Positions 8,513 to 16,752 of a stretch of DNA of 64,000 nt are shown here, in pieces. The translations under genes and the position numbers were made by a program. This stretch comes from Edaphobacter acidisoli (lineage in GTDB: Bacteria > Acidobacteriota > Terriglobia > Terriglobales > Acidobacteriaceae): the NCBI RefSeq assembly GCF_014642855.1, contig NZ_BMJB01000001.1:1302001-1366000 (forward strand). The letters run 5' to 3'. Within the stretch, counting starts at the first letter, position 1, and each line of letters begins with the position of its first letter. Below the pieces are notes generated by a model. That model was not told the origin of the DNA. It made no database searches and was given only the letters and a program-made list of their open reading frames with translations.

Positions 8513-9058
8513 CTACTTGTTCCAGATGCCGAGGAGGCGGCGAAGGAAGATGAGCTCGCCGAGATGGTATGCGTTGTGGTCGGCAATGAGGAGCGCTTCG
8601 CGTAGAAGGTTCTGCCCTTCACCCCAGCGGAAAGGCTTGTAAAGATCGGCGTCAGGGTTGAGGATGAGCGATTCGAAGGTCTCCTGATCTTTGCGGATGG
8701 CTGCGATGGATTGCTCCCATGCGCGCGGCCCCTGCGGAACTGGCGATTTGGGCCAGTAATCGTCGGGCCATTGCATGGGCTGGTAACCTCCGGTGGGCGG
8801 CACGGAGAAGTCGAGGATGTCGCGCTGGGCGATGCGGAGGTGCTCGAGTATCTGCCAGGCGGAGTGCTCGAGGCCCTTCGGGGCAACGCCGCGCTGCTCT
8901 TCCGGCACATTTGCAATCGCGTCGTCGAAGGTGACGTGCGCGTGGCCGCCGCGCAAGAGGGCTACTAGCTGCTCGCGTAACGGCTTCAGTGCGTCTACAG
9001 AGCGCTGCGATTGGTCGGTGCGGTTGGCTTTGCCGAGCATTCTGCCTCCATCAGCCAT
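8513..9058 (-). CDS. DinB family protein
   Basis: A 181-residue four-helix-bundle protein. Two metal-site His segments are visible, EHSAWQILEHLRIAQRDIL and DHNAYHLGELIFLRRLLG. Relatives include bacillithiol and mycothiol S-transferases and DNA-damage-induced proteins; a putative metal-dependent thiol transferase or hydrolase is the usual label. The YHLGE motif and the N-terminal LREQLVALLRGGHAH give a confident family match but no substrate. It is read 50 bases after prfB. Confidence 0.8.
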   Translation of the reverse strand: MADGGRMLGKANRTDQSQRSVDALKPLREQLVALLRGGHAHVTFDDAIANVPEEQRGVAPKGLEHSAWQILEHLRIAQRDILDFSVPPTGGYQPMQWPDDYWPKSPVPQGPRAWEQSIAAIRKDQETFESLILNPDADLYKPFRWGEGQNLLREALLIADHNAYHLGELIFLRRLLGIWNK

Positions 9059-9110
9059 AATGGTAGGTTGGATGCTCGGCAGGGTTGTGAGGTGCGGAAA
9101 GATTTCTCAC

Positions 9111-10242
9111 CTATGCGAGATCTTCTTCCGCCATCTCGGCCGGGAGATTTCCTTCGCGGCGCATCTTGAGGTAGCCGCGGATGAAGGGTTCGAGATCGCC
9201 GTCGAGGACGCGGTCTACGTCGCCTACTTCTACGCGCGTGCGCAGGTCCTTTGCCATGCGGTAGGGCTGGAGCACGTAGCTGCGAATCTGCGAGCCGAAC
9301 TTGATGTCGAGCTTCGAGTCTTCGAGCTTCTTCGAGACGGCGCGCTTCTTTTCTAACTCATATTCATAGAGGCGTGAGCGGAGCAGCTTCATTGCTTTCT
9401 CTTTGTTCTTGTGCTGCGAGCGTTCGTTCTGGCAGCCTGCGACGAGGCCCGTCGGAAGGTGCGTGATGCGTACAGCGGAGTCGGTGGTGTTGACGTGCTG
9501 GCCGCCCTTGCCGCCGGAGCGATAGGTGTCGATGCGGAGGTCATCGGGCTTGATGTCGATGACGATCGTATCGTCGATCTCTGGTGAGACGAAGACCGAG
9601 GCGAAGCTGGTGTGGCGGCGCTTGGCGGAGTCGAATGGCGAGATACGCACGAGGCGATGGACGCCGGTTTCGCCGGAGAGCAGGCCGAAGGCGTATTCGC
9701 CCGAGATGGTGAAGGTTGCGGACTTGATGCCAGCTTCGTCGCCATCCTGCACTTCGTTGATCTCGACCTTGAAGTTCTGGCGCTCGCCCCAGCGGATGTA
9801 CATGCGCATGAGCATCTCAGCCCAATCCTGTGACTCGGTGCCCCCTGCACCTGGGTGAACGACGACGATGGCATTGAGTGGGTCGCTTTCGCCAGAAAGC
9901 ATGGTTTTTTCTTCGAGGTTTTCGGTGAATGCGAGCAGCGCGGGAATCTCGCGGGCGAGGTCGGCTTCGGTGTCTTCGCCTTCTTTGGCGAGCTCGAAGT
10001 AGGCTTCGATGTCGTCGGTGCGGCGGGCGAGTTCGGTGTCATCGGCCAGCAGTGTTTCGATGCGCTTGCGCTCGCGCATGAGTGGCTGCGAGCGTGCGGG
10101 GTCGGCCCAGATGGTGGGGTCGGCTGTCTTTTCTTCAATAGCAGCTAGTTCACGGCGAAGGCGGGCGGAGTCAAAGATACTCCCGCAGATCGCGCACTTT
10201 CTCGCGGACCGGGGAGTAAGAGTATTCGAGATCACTAAGCAT
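9111..10242 (-). CDS. prfB: peptide chain release factor 2, with programmed +1 frameshift
   Basis: RF2 recognises UGA and UAA stop codons and triggers peptidyl-tRNA hydrolysis. Translation starts at ATG 10242 and reads 23 codons ending R-E-Y-L, then meets an in-frame UGA at 10173-10171 in the sequence cttTGAc. A +1 slip gives GAC (from 10172) and continues DSARLRRELAA to the stop at 9111, for a 376-residue product. An SD-like GGGAG lies just before TATCTTTGAC, as in the classic E. coli site. Domain marks: SPF anticodon tripeptide (ISPFDSAKRRHTSF) and GGQ at about residues 246-248. An ATG at 10235 opens the downstream frame but gives an N-terminus unlike RF2. Confidence 0.95.
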
Positions 10243-10277
10243 GTAACTATTTTACTTTAGTTGCTGGCGTGAGTGAC

Positions 10278-11984
10278 TTACTGGATCTTTGGCCATAGGC
10301 TTGCGGCAAAAAGTAACGATGTGATTAATGCGCAGAGGTACGCGAAGACATCCCCGTAACGCGTGTAGAAGGTTAGGTTGTTTTCGTAGCCGAAGTGCAC
10401 CTGGATGCTGGTGCGGATATGACGTGGAGCTGCTTCGGTGACTCGTCCGTATGGGTTGATGGCTGCCGTTACACCAGTGTTCGTTGCACGAAGGACCCAA
10501 CGATGGTTTTCGATAGCGCGCATGCGCACCATATTCAGGTGTTGCCAAGGGGCGCTGGTGTCTCCGTACCATCCGTCGTCGGAGATGTTGACGAGGACGT
10601 CGGCACCTTCGAGGACGAATTGGCGGACTTCATTGGGAAAGACGGACTCATAACAGATAAAGGTTCCATAGGCGTGGCCTCCGTCGCGGAAGACGGTGCG
10701 ACGGGTACCGTGTGAGAGATCGCCTGCTTCGGCGAGGAGATCTCCGGCGAAGGAGAAGATGGATTTAAAGGGCACATATTCGCCAAAGGGGACTAAGTGC
10801 ATCTTGTCGTAACGGCCTACGAAGTCTCCGTTGGGCGCGATAAAGGATGCGGAGTTGAAGCGATCATAGCCTCCGGGAGCGGATGGGTTGGGAGTAACTC
10901 CAAGGTTATCGACGATGATGGGTGCGTCCGCAGTGCGCGCGAGCGTCGATATTGCTGCGCGGAATTCCGGATCGTAGTCGGCAAAGGGAGCCGGTGATTC
11001 GGGCCAGACTATCAGGTCAGTCGGCGATGGAAGTGGGGTGTCGGCGTCGACTCCGTTGATAGGGGAGTGTCTTCTAAGTAAGACAACTGCTGGTGTGCTA
11101 GATAGTTCTGGGATGCCAAGGAAATATTGGTCTGATGGGTAGAGACTTAGATGGGCGAAGGACTCAAGTAGTTGTTGCTTGGTCTCTTGCGCACCCATGC
11201 TTTCTGCGCCTACGCCGAGATTTTCCTGTACTAGCGTGGCCGTGGCTGTTGTAGGTGATGATGGAAGATTTCTAGACCGGTTCACTGCTGCTATAAACAC
11301 GATGGCAATAATAGCCACAGACAAAGTAAGTGCAGGGCGGATAAATTTATGATCACGCGCGCGAACACGCACGAGCCAGAGTGCGTTGACTGCTGCGATC
11401 ACGAAAGATAGTCCATATGTACCTGTTACCGGAGCAAGTCGTGTCAGGAATGAATTATCTATCTGCGTGATGCCGAGGAAGTCCCAAGGGAAGCCGGTAA
11501 TACGTGCGCGCGCGAGTTCTACGGTGATCCAGACGAATGGTACGAGAAGTAATGCAGCCTGACGGCCAAACTTGCGGCGAAGGGTGACGAGCAATGTGCC
11601 AAACAAGGCATGATATAGGCCCAGGTAAAGACAAAAGAGTGCAAGAATGCCAGCCGCGATTGGCTTTGCCAGGCCCCCATATAGGTACATTGTCTGGTAA
11701 ATCCAGTAGCAGTTGCCCAGATACCAGATGATTCCGCATACATAACCGAGGACAGCACCTTGAGTTAGAGTAAGCGGATTGCCTTGTCTGTTCTCACTTA
11801 CTAATGCGGCGAGTAGTGGCAGGAGCGCTATCCAGCATATCTCCGTGCGCAACATGGGCACGGGGCCTGCGATGGGAAAGGGTAAGACCTGAAGGATGCC
11901 GGAAAGGACGGCCAGCGCCCAGAGCCGCGATGGAATCAGTCGCATCGCCATGAGTCTAGCATCTTTGCATAATTCCGCTGTCAT
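10278..11984 (-). CDS. lnt: apolipoprotein N-acyltransferase
   Basis: Adds the third acyl chain to the N-terminal Cys of lipoproteins at the periplasmic face of the inner membrane. The N-terminal ~200 residues hold about six membrane segments; the C-terminal half is a nitrilase domain. Likely catalytic residues: Glu in VWPESPAPF, Lys in DKMHLVPFGEYVPF and Cys in GTFICYESVFPNEV. One more membrane segment follows near the C-terminus. The start is uncertain: ATG 11984, 11951 and 11945 are in frame, and the last two begin closer to the first membrane helix. The gene is AT-richer than its neighbours by eye. It ends 35 bases before prfB. Confidence 0.9.
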   Translation of the reverse strand: MTAELCKDARLMAMRLIPSRLWALAVLSGILQVLPFPIAGPVPMLRTEICWIALLPLLAALVSENRQGNPLTLTQGAVLGYVCGIIWYLGNCYWIYQTMYLYGGLAKPIAAGILALFCLYLGLYHALFGTLLVTLRRKFGRQAALLLVPFVWITVELARARITGFPWDFLGITQIDNSFLTRLAPVTGTYGLSFVIAAVNALWLVRVRARDHKFIRPALTLSVAIIAIVFIAAVNRSRNLPSSPTTATATLVQENLGVGAESMGAQETKQQLLESFAHLSLYPSDQYFLGIPELSSTPAVVLLRRHSPINGVDADTPLPSPTDLIVWPESPAPFADYDPEFRAAISTLARTADAPIIVDNLGVTPNPSAPGGYDRFNSASFIAPNGDFVGRYDKMHLVPFGEYVPFKSIFSFAGDLLAEAGDLSHGTRRTVFRDGGHAYGTFICYESVFPNEVRQFVLEGADVLVNISDDGWYGDTSAPWQHLNMVRMRAIENHRWVLRATNTGVTAAINPYGRVTEAAPRHIRTSIQVHFGYENNLTFYTRYGDVFAYLCALITSLLFAASLWPKIQ

Positions 11985-12042
11985 TCGACGTTATTATCTG
12001 CTCGACTAATTTGATATTGCTTGATAGCATCGCGAAATTAAT

Positions 12043-12071
12043 TTGCACCCGATTAATTGCTTCTATATGGT
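12043..12071 (+). promoter_or_regulatory. candidate sigma70 promoter for the AT-hook gene
   Basis: TTGCAC (12043-12048), a 17-base spacer and TATGGT (12066-12071) lie about 80 bases upstream of the GTG at 12154, in the most AT-rich stretch of the neighbourhood. Two TTAATT boxes (around 12038 and 12053) flank the -35 element. This is a pattern match only. Confidence 0.35.
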
Positions 12072-12153
12072 TGTAGATGGAAATAGGTATCCAGAAGCTG
12101 GTTCTAGTTAGTCTGGATAACTGGCTTGTCGGTACGCCAATTGGAGGTACTCC

Positions 12154-12390
12154 GTGGAAGTTAGCCGCATCATCAATGAGATTGACGGTCAGATCGCGAA
12201 GTTGCAGCAGGCGCGCGCGCTGCTGGCTGGAACAGTTGCCGTGCGCACCGGCCCGGGACGTCCTAAGGGAAGCAAGAACACAGCTGCTTCCGCTCCGCGT
12301 AAGCGCAAGTTGAGCGCGGCGGGCCGCAAGCGCATCTCTGAAGCCATGAAGAAGCGCTGGGCGGATCGGCGTAAGCAGGGATCAAAGTAA
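12154..12390 (+). CDS. small basic AT-hook-like protein
   Basis: A 78-residue protein with a GTG start preceded by GGAGG. Residues 1-25 form a predicted amphipathic helix (EVSRIINEIDGQIAKLQQARALL). The rest is highly basic, with GRPKGSKN, an AT-hook core, followed by PRKRK and a C-terminal AMKKRWADRRKQ helix. The pattern resembles small H-NS/Lsr2-like or AT-hook DNA-binding proteins found as conserved hypotheticals in acidobacteria. DNA binding is inferred from the motif; no partner is visible nearby. Confidence 0.7.
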   Translation: MEVSRIINEIDGQIAKLQQARALLAGTVAVRTGPGRPKGSKNTAASAPRKRKLSAAGRKRISEAMKKRWADRRKQGSK

Positions 12391-12420
12391 TACTTCGCGT
12401 ATCCCCGCAGACCGAGTGCT

Positions 12421-13056
12421 TCAGCGCGTGACGATGACTTCACGCAGGCTGTCTTTTGCAAGAAAGAAGCGATAGCTTGCGAAGTCGCGCAGCAGGTTTT
12501 CGATCGCGCGGTTGCTGTAGGAGTTCAGCAGCGGGTAGTTCCCTGCCCGCTGTATCTCTACCACCTCGGTGTCGGTGAGGTGGTAGCGGCAGAAGGCCGT
12601 GTCTGATGCGCCGGTGGCGTGAAAGAAGGCAAGCATCAGGCCGCCTGGCTGCAGCACTTCGTGAATGCGCGAAAAGACGGGGGCGATCAGCGGCTCAGGC
12701 AGATAGTCTGCCGTGTCCCACAGGATGACTACGTCGAACATGCGGCCGGAGAAGTTGAGGTTGCTCTCGAGAAACTTCTCGACGTTAAAGGTGGGCGGTT
12801 CGTCTCCGGCGCCTGGTGTGAGCCACTCGGGCTTCGCCGCTTCTTCCACGACGTTTGCCATATAGATGCTGTGGCCGAGGCTGGTGATGTAGTTGATATT
12901 GGTCGACGAGGTTGGCCCGATGTCAAGCACACGCAGCGACTCCTGCGAACGCAGATGCTTCAGCAGCTCTTTCCACCCGCTGGAGTGGCGTGGATGCCTG
13001 CTCTCGTCTGATGCTTTGTGCGTGCCTGAGTCGCTGCTGCCGAAAAGATGGCGCAT
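12421..13056 (-). CDS. class I SAM-dependent methyltransferase
   Basis: A 211-residue cytosolic protein with methyltransferase motif I in LRVLDIGPTSSTNI, an acidic motif around MFDVVILWDTADYL, and post-motif II VLQPGGLMLAFFH. The substrate is unknown. The motif I Gly pattern is short (DIGPTSS), so SAM binding is likely rather than certain. It lies 41 bases downstream of the bactofilin gene on the same strand, so the two may be co-transcribed. Confidence 0.75.
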   Translation of the reverse strand: MRHLFGSSDSGTHKASDESRHPRHSSGWKELLKHLRSQESLRVLDIGPTSSTNINYITSLGHSIYMANVVEEAAKPEWLTPGAGDEPPTFNVEKFLESNLNFSGRMFDVVILWDTADYLPEPLIAPVFSRIHEVLQPGGLMLAFFHATGASDTAFCRYHLTDTEVVEIQRAGNYPLLNSYSNRAIENLLRDFASYRFFLAKDSLREVIVTR

Positions 13057-13097
13057 ACGGCGGATTTCCCTTTCTCTGCTGTGCCCTGGTTTTTCTG

Positions 13098-13523
13098 CTA
13101 TGCCCCGGGCTGGGTGAAGAGCGGTGTCTTGGCCGATGCCTCGGGTGCCGGCGCCGATGCTGCCGGAGCCTCTGGATTTCCCTTCAACTCGACCCGGCCT
13201 TTGAACGTAACGGTCTCCTCGATGGCGAGCCGATTGGCGATGACGTCACCGGCCACGACTGCCGACTCGCGCAGATCGACGCGGCCGGTCGCGGTGATGT
13301 TGCCGGTGAGGCGGCCAAGGACGACGACGTCGCGGGCGCGAACGTCTGCGTGAACGCGTGCATTGGGGCCGATGGTGAGCCGGCTCTCGGAGAGCGTGAC
13401 GGTGCCTTCAATGTCTCCGTCCATGTAGAGGTCTTCACTGCCGGAGAGATCGCCACGGATAACCACGGCTTTGCCGATAACGGTGGAACCTTCTGCTGCC
13501 TTCATGAGGTCATTACTCTCCAA
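13098..13523 (-). CDS. bactofilin
   Basis: A 141-residue polymer-forming cytoskeletal protein (DUF583). The core is a right-handed beta-helix built of repeated short strands: TVIGKAVVIRGDLSGSEDLY, GDIEGTVTLSESRLTIGP, GRLTGNITATGRVDLRES and AVVAGDVIANRLAIEETV, with Gly and hydrophobic residues at regular spacing. The tail is Pro/Ala-rich and disordered, as usual. Bactofilins scaffold membrane or cell-wall enzymes and shape. Length and repeat pattern fit the family well. Confidence 0.88.
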   Translation of the reverse strand: MESNDLMKAAEGSTVIGKAVVIRGDLSGSEDLYMDGDIEGTVTLSESRLTIGPNARVHADVRARDVVVLGRLTGNITATGRVDLRESAVVAGDVIANRLAIEETVTFKGRVELKGNPEAPAASAPAPEASAKTPLFTQPGA

Positions 13524-13599
13524 AGTAGGATGGTCGGCTTACAGACGCGCTAGGCCGAACTATACCCAAGCCCTCGCGTGTAAGCAAACCGAGGATACT

Positions 13600-13628
13600 T
13601 TGACACGCGGGCGGCGTCTTATTATCTA
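13600..13628 (+). promoter_or_regulatory. candidate sigma70 promoter
   Basis: A perfect -35 TTGACA (13600-13605), 17-base spacer and -10 TATCTA (13623-13628) precede the start at 13680 by about 50 bases. It lies in the 156-base gap between the divergent bactofilin gene and the secreted-protein gene. Confidence 0.45.
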
Positions 13629-13679
13629 CGCACGTAAGATAGACGAGATAAAGCGCAGAAAGGCGAGGAACGCCAGGCA

Positions 13680-14609
13680 TTGAAGAATTCAGACGTACCC
13701 CAGGGAGCGTGGCGCTCTGCTCGTCGCGTGCAGGTGAGATGGTTTGCTGCTGCGCTTGCTGCCGCCTGGTGCGTTGCCAGTTATGGCGCGTCCCGCCAGA
13801 CCACCGCGATCTCGCAGCCGGACGCGGCGATGCTTGCTGTGCCTCCACGCTCGTGGGTGGTGGAGGCGGTGAACAATGAGCTGGTTGCGCTGCACCATCC
13901 GAACTCGTACATGCGGTATCGCATGCACATTGTGGATGAGCGGCGGGACATGACGCGCGACGTCATCGAAAGCCAGGAAGGAACCGTGGCGAGGATGATT
14001 CTGCGCAATGGCCAGCCCCTGACCGCCGATGAGGACAAGGCCGAGCTCCAGCGTCTGAACGACATGATGGCGCATCCGTCGGAGTTCACCAAACACATCA
14101 AGGACGAATCGACGGGACGGAAGCTCGCCGATGACCTGCTGCGTCTGATGCCCGACGCGATGATCTACACCTACACTCCAGGGCAACCGCAGGCGGCGGG
14201 CTTCGCGGGGCCGCAGATTGTGCTGGACTATGCGCCGAATCCGAAGTTCAGGCCGCCAACCATTACGGCTGAGGCTTTGACGGGGTTAAGAGGGCGAGCG
14301 TGGATCGACGTGAAGACGAAGCATGTTGTTCGCATGGAAGGAACCATCTTCCGGCCTGTGAATCTGGGTTGGGGCTTGGTGGCGCACATCTATCCGGGTG
14401 GAACGCTTCTGCTGGAACAGGCCGATGCGGGCCGTGGCAGATGGGTCTTCACGCACTTTACTGAGAACGTGAGCGTGCGTGCGCTGATGGTGAAGACGGT
14501 GAATGTTCACGCGCAGATCGATACGTCGGATTTTCAGATATTGCCCGGGCCGATGACGTATCAGGATGCGATCAAGATATTGCTCAACACGCCGCTGCCG
14601 GTGAAATGA
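13680..14609 (+). CDS. secreted protein of unknown function
   Basis: A 309-residue protein that starts with TTG at 13680 (no ATG fits the N-terminus; GAGGA lies about 12 bases upstream). Residues 18-40 (VRWFAAALAAAWCVASYGAS) form a signal peptide or anchor. The rest has beta-strand-rich segments such as MRYRMHIVDERRDMTRDVIE, GPQIVLDYAPNPKFRPPT, LTGLRGRAWIDVKTKHVVRMEGTIF and WVFTHFTENVSVRALM. This pattern (metal-free, VDVKT..HVVRMEGT) recalls outer-membrane lipoprotein-sorting (LolA/LolB-like) folds, but I do not recognise a named family. It stands alone. Confidence 0.7.
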   Translation: MKNSDVPQGAWRSARRVQVRWFAAALAAAWCVASYGASRQTTAISQPDAAMLAVPPRSWVVEAVNNELVALHHPNSYMRYRMHIVDERRDMTRDVIESQEGTVARMILRNGQPLTADEDKAELQRLNDMMAHPSEFTKHIKDESTGRKLADDLLRLMPDAMIYTYTPGQPQAAGFAGPQIVLDYAPNPKFRPPTITAEALTGLRGRAWIDVKTKHVVRMEGTIFRPVNLGWGLVAHIYPGGTLLLEQADAGRGRWVFTHFTENVSVRALMVKTVNVHAQIDTSDFQILPGPMTYQDAIKILLNTPLPVK

Positions 14610-14640
14610 TCAAGGCTGAACGCGGTTGAGACGCAAATTT

Positions 14641-14757
14641 AAAAGCAGGTCGTCCTCCGCCTGCGGCGAAGGATGACAACTTTATTTGCGAAGGGTGACA
14701 GCTTTATCTGCTGAGGTTGACAGCTTTATTGGCAAGGATGACAGCCTGATTTACAGG
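14641..14757. repeat. dispersed repeat followed by four 22-base tandem copies
   Basis: Bases 14641-14681 (aaaagcaggtc, gtcctccgcctgcggcgaa, ggatgacaact) are related to 5456-5495. Four imperfect tandem units follow from 14671, overlapping the end of that block: ggatgacaactttatttgcg, gggtgacagctttatctgct, ggttgacagctttattggca and ggatgacagcctgatttaca (22, 22, 21 and 22 bases in full, to 14757). No gene covers them; they fill the gap between the secreted-protein gene and the convergent racemase gene. Confidence 0.7.
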
Positions 14758-14771
14758 TGAAGTCCAGCCGG

Positions 14772-15902
14772 CTAGGCCGTGACGCGGGCTTTGGCGTAGA
14801 GGCTTTGGCGGCGGACTGTGAGGGCTTCGATGCGGTCTTTCTGCACTTCGAAGCCGCGGCCTGGTGTGGTGGGGACGGTGATCTCGCCCTTTGTGCTGAC
14901 GGTGACAGCAGGCTCGATGATGTCCTGCGTCCAGTAACGACTGGAGGCGGAGACGTCGCCGGGAAGGGAGAAGTTCGGCAACGATGAGAGTGCGATATTG
15001 TGCGAGCGGCCGATGCCGGTTTCTAGCATGCCTCCGCACCAGACTGGAATGCCACGCTCGGCGGCGGCGTTATGCACGGCAATGGCTTCGCTGAACCCGC
15101 CGACGCGGCCTACCTTGATGTTGACGATGCGGCAGGACTCCATGTCGATGGCTGCGAGGGCGTCGCGGCGATTGCGAATGGATTCGTCGAGACAGATTGG
15201 CGTGGCGAGACGCTTCTGCAACATCGAATGGAAGTAGAAATCGTCGTACCAGAGCGGCTGCTCAATCATCAACAGATCGTAATTCTCCCATGTGGTGATG
15301 TGGTCGAAGTCGCGCATGCGGTATGCCGAGTTTGCGTCGCAACTGAGCAGGATGTTGGGCCAGCGGTCGCGTACAGCTTCGAAGATGTTGTTGTCCCAGC
15401 CTGGCTTGCACTTCAGCTTGATGCGCTGATAGCCGGCGGCGAGCTCGGCTTCAATGATGTCGAGCAGCCTTTCTTTGGATGTCTGGATGCCGATGGAGAC
15501 GCCGCAGGGGATCTTCTGGCGCGTACCGCCGAGCAGCTCCGCGAGAGGGACGCGCTCTACCTGGGCATGGAGGTCCCACACGGCGTTTTCGAGAGCTGCC
15601 TTGGCCATGCGATGGCCGCGCACCTGCTTGAAGACCTCCGGGCAACTGCCTCCTCCGATGAGGTCGGCTTCGAGCAGACGCGGCGCCAGCTCGGTCTCGG
15701 TAATGATCCAGGCGGTGTCGATCATCTCGTCGCTGAAGTAAGGGTGCTCACCCGCGACGCACTCTCCCCACGCAGTGAGGCCGTCGGACTCAAGCTCGAC
15801 CAGCAGGATGCGGCGGCCTGTCGTCATTCCAAAGCTGGTCTCGAAGGGATGAGCGAGCGGCATGTTGATCTCGCGCAGATGGATGGCATCGATGTTGAGC
15901 AT
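14772..15902 (-). CDS. o-succinylbenzoate synthase / N-acylamino acid racemase
   Basis: A 376-residue enolase-superfamily enzyme. Catalytic marks: the KxK pair in RIKLKCKPGWD, metal ligands in LLSCDANSAY, LMIEQPLW and TPICLDESI, and the second Lys in NIKVGRVGG. The N-terminal capping domain (INMPLAHPFETSFG) is typical of the MenC type 2 / NSAR branch. Members make o-succinylbenzoate in menaquinone synthesis, racemise N-succinylamino acids, or do both. Context favours at least a racemase role: it follows a GNAT acyltransferase gene on the same strand, and no other men gene is in view. Hence no symbol is given. Confidence 0.88.
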   Translation of the reverse strand: MLNIDAIHLREINMPLAHPFETSFGMTTGRRILLVELESDGLTAWGECVAGEHPYFSDEMIDTAWIITETELAPRLLEADLIGGGSCPEVFKQVRGHRMAKAALENAVWDLHAQVERVPLAELLGGTRQKIPCGVSIGIQTSKERLLDIIEAELAAGYQRIKLKCKPGWDNNIFEAVRDRWPNILLSCDANSAYRMRDFDHITTWENYDLLMIEQPLWYDDFYFHSMLQKRLATPICLDESIRNRRDALAAIDMESCRIVNIKVGRVGGFSEAIAVHNAAAERGIPVWCGGMLETGIGRSHNIALSSLPNFSLPGDVSASSRYWTQDIIEPAVTVSTKGEITVPTTPGRGFEVQKDRIEALTVRRQSLYAKARVTA

Positions 15903-15990
15903 GTCGGTTTCCTGTCGTGGTTCAATCGGTGGAAGCTTGAGATGAATTGTGTTCAGGTCTCGCGATTATGTTCGGAGTTGCATCTGGCCC

Positions 15991-16752
15991 TCATCTGGCG
16001 GATTCTTCGTTCCACGGCCCCAGCAGGAATGTACCGTTGCCGTCTGGATCGCGTTCATAGCCCACGACGGCGAGGCCGCGGTGGAATGCCGACTGCAATG
16101 CCTCCCGGTTACGGGCTTGCAGCTCGTGCGCCAGGCTTCGCTGCCCGGGGTCCTGCTTCCACTGGTAGATGGCATGCGGGACGGTGACACGTTCGGTGAT
16201 GTTGAGCTGTGGCTGCTCCCCGGCAAGGACGCTTCGGACACGCGGGGAGTTCAACCACCACTCCGCGTATAGCCTATCCGTCGGCAGGCCTCCCTGCAAT
16301 GGGGAAGACGAAGGGCCATAGAAATCAGGCTGATAGCGGCGGACAATCGCGCCCAGGCGGGCGATATTCAGATGGGCGTTCTTAATCTCAAGGGGATCGA
16401 ATGTCCATTCCATGAGGTCAAAGCCGCGGGCGATGGCGTCGTTGCGCTGGGCCAGCTTGAGACTGCGGCCGAGGCCGTGGTTGCGGTACTGCGGCAGGAC
16501 GGCGAGCATGTGCGAGTGCAGGTAGGAGCGGCCATCGCGGTAGCCGGGCAGCGACATGGCAAAGCCTACGACCGTTTCTCCGTCGAAGGCGCCGAGCACC
16601 TGGCCGCCGATCTTTTGCGCTACGAGGAAGACGCGGCGCGGGATGAGGTCGCCGTCGCTGTATCCCCAGACCTCGAGCTGCAGGACGACGCAGCGCTCGA
16701 ATTGTTCGAGCGTGCTGAGCGGGCGGATGTCGATGCTGGATTGCCTGGTCAT
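15991..16752 (-). CDS. GNAT family N-acyltransferase
   Basis: A 253-residue acyltransferase with the acyl-CoA loop YRNHGLGRSLKLAQR (R/Q-x-x-G-x-G/A type) after the strand LHSHMLAVLPQ, then FDLMEWTFDPLEIKNAHLNIARLGAIV. The latter is typical of a GNAT subgroup encoded beside N-acylamino acid racemases, which N-succinylate D-amino acids in Geobacillus. The ATG at 16752 overlaps the mazG stop (ATGA); an earlier in-frame ATG at 16809 lies inside mazG. N-succinyltransferase activity is an inference from pairing with the racemase gene 88 bases downstream. Confidence 0.8.
   Translation of the reverse strand: MTRQSSIDIRPLSTLEQFERCVVLQLEVWGYSDGDLIPRRVFLVAQKIGGQVLGAFDGETVVGFAMSLPGYRDGRSYLHSHMLAVLPQYRNHGLGRSLKLAQRNDAIARGFDLMEWTFDPLEIKNAHLNIARLGAIVRRYQPDFYGPSSSPLQGGLPTDRLYAEWWLNSPRVRSVLAGEQPQLNITERVTVPHAIYQWKQDPGQRSLAHELQARNREALQSAFHRGLAVVGYERDPDGNGTFLLGPWNEESAR

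Noticed and set aside
10172..10235. ATG at 10235 as the prfB start
   Set aside because: It gives an N-terminus unlike RF2, while the ATG at 10242 plus a TATCTTTGAC frameshift reproduces the known RF2 form.
14671..14757. Tandem repeats as a CRISPR array
   Set aside because: Units are directly adjacent with no spacers and diverge from one another.
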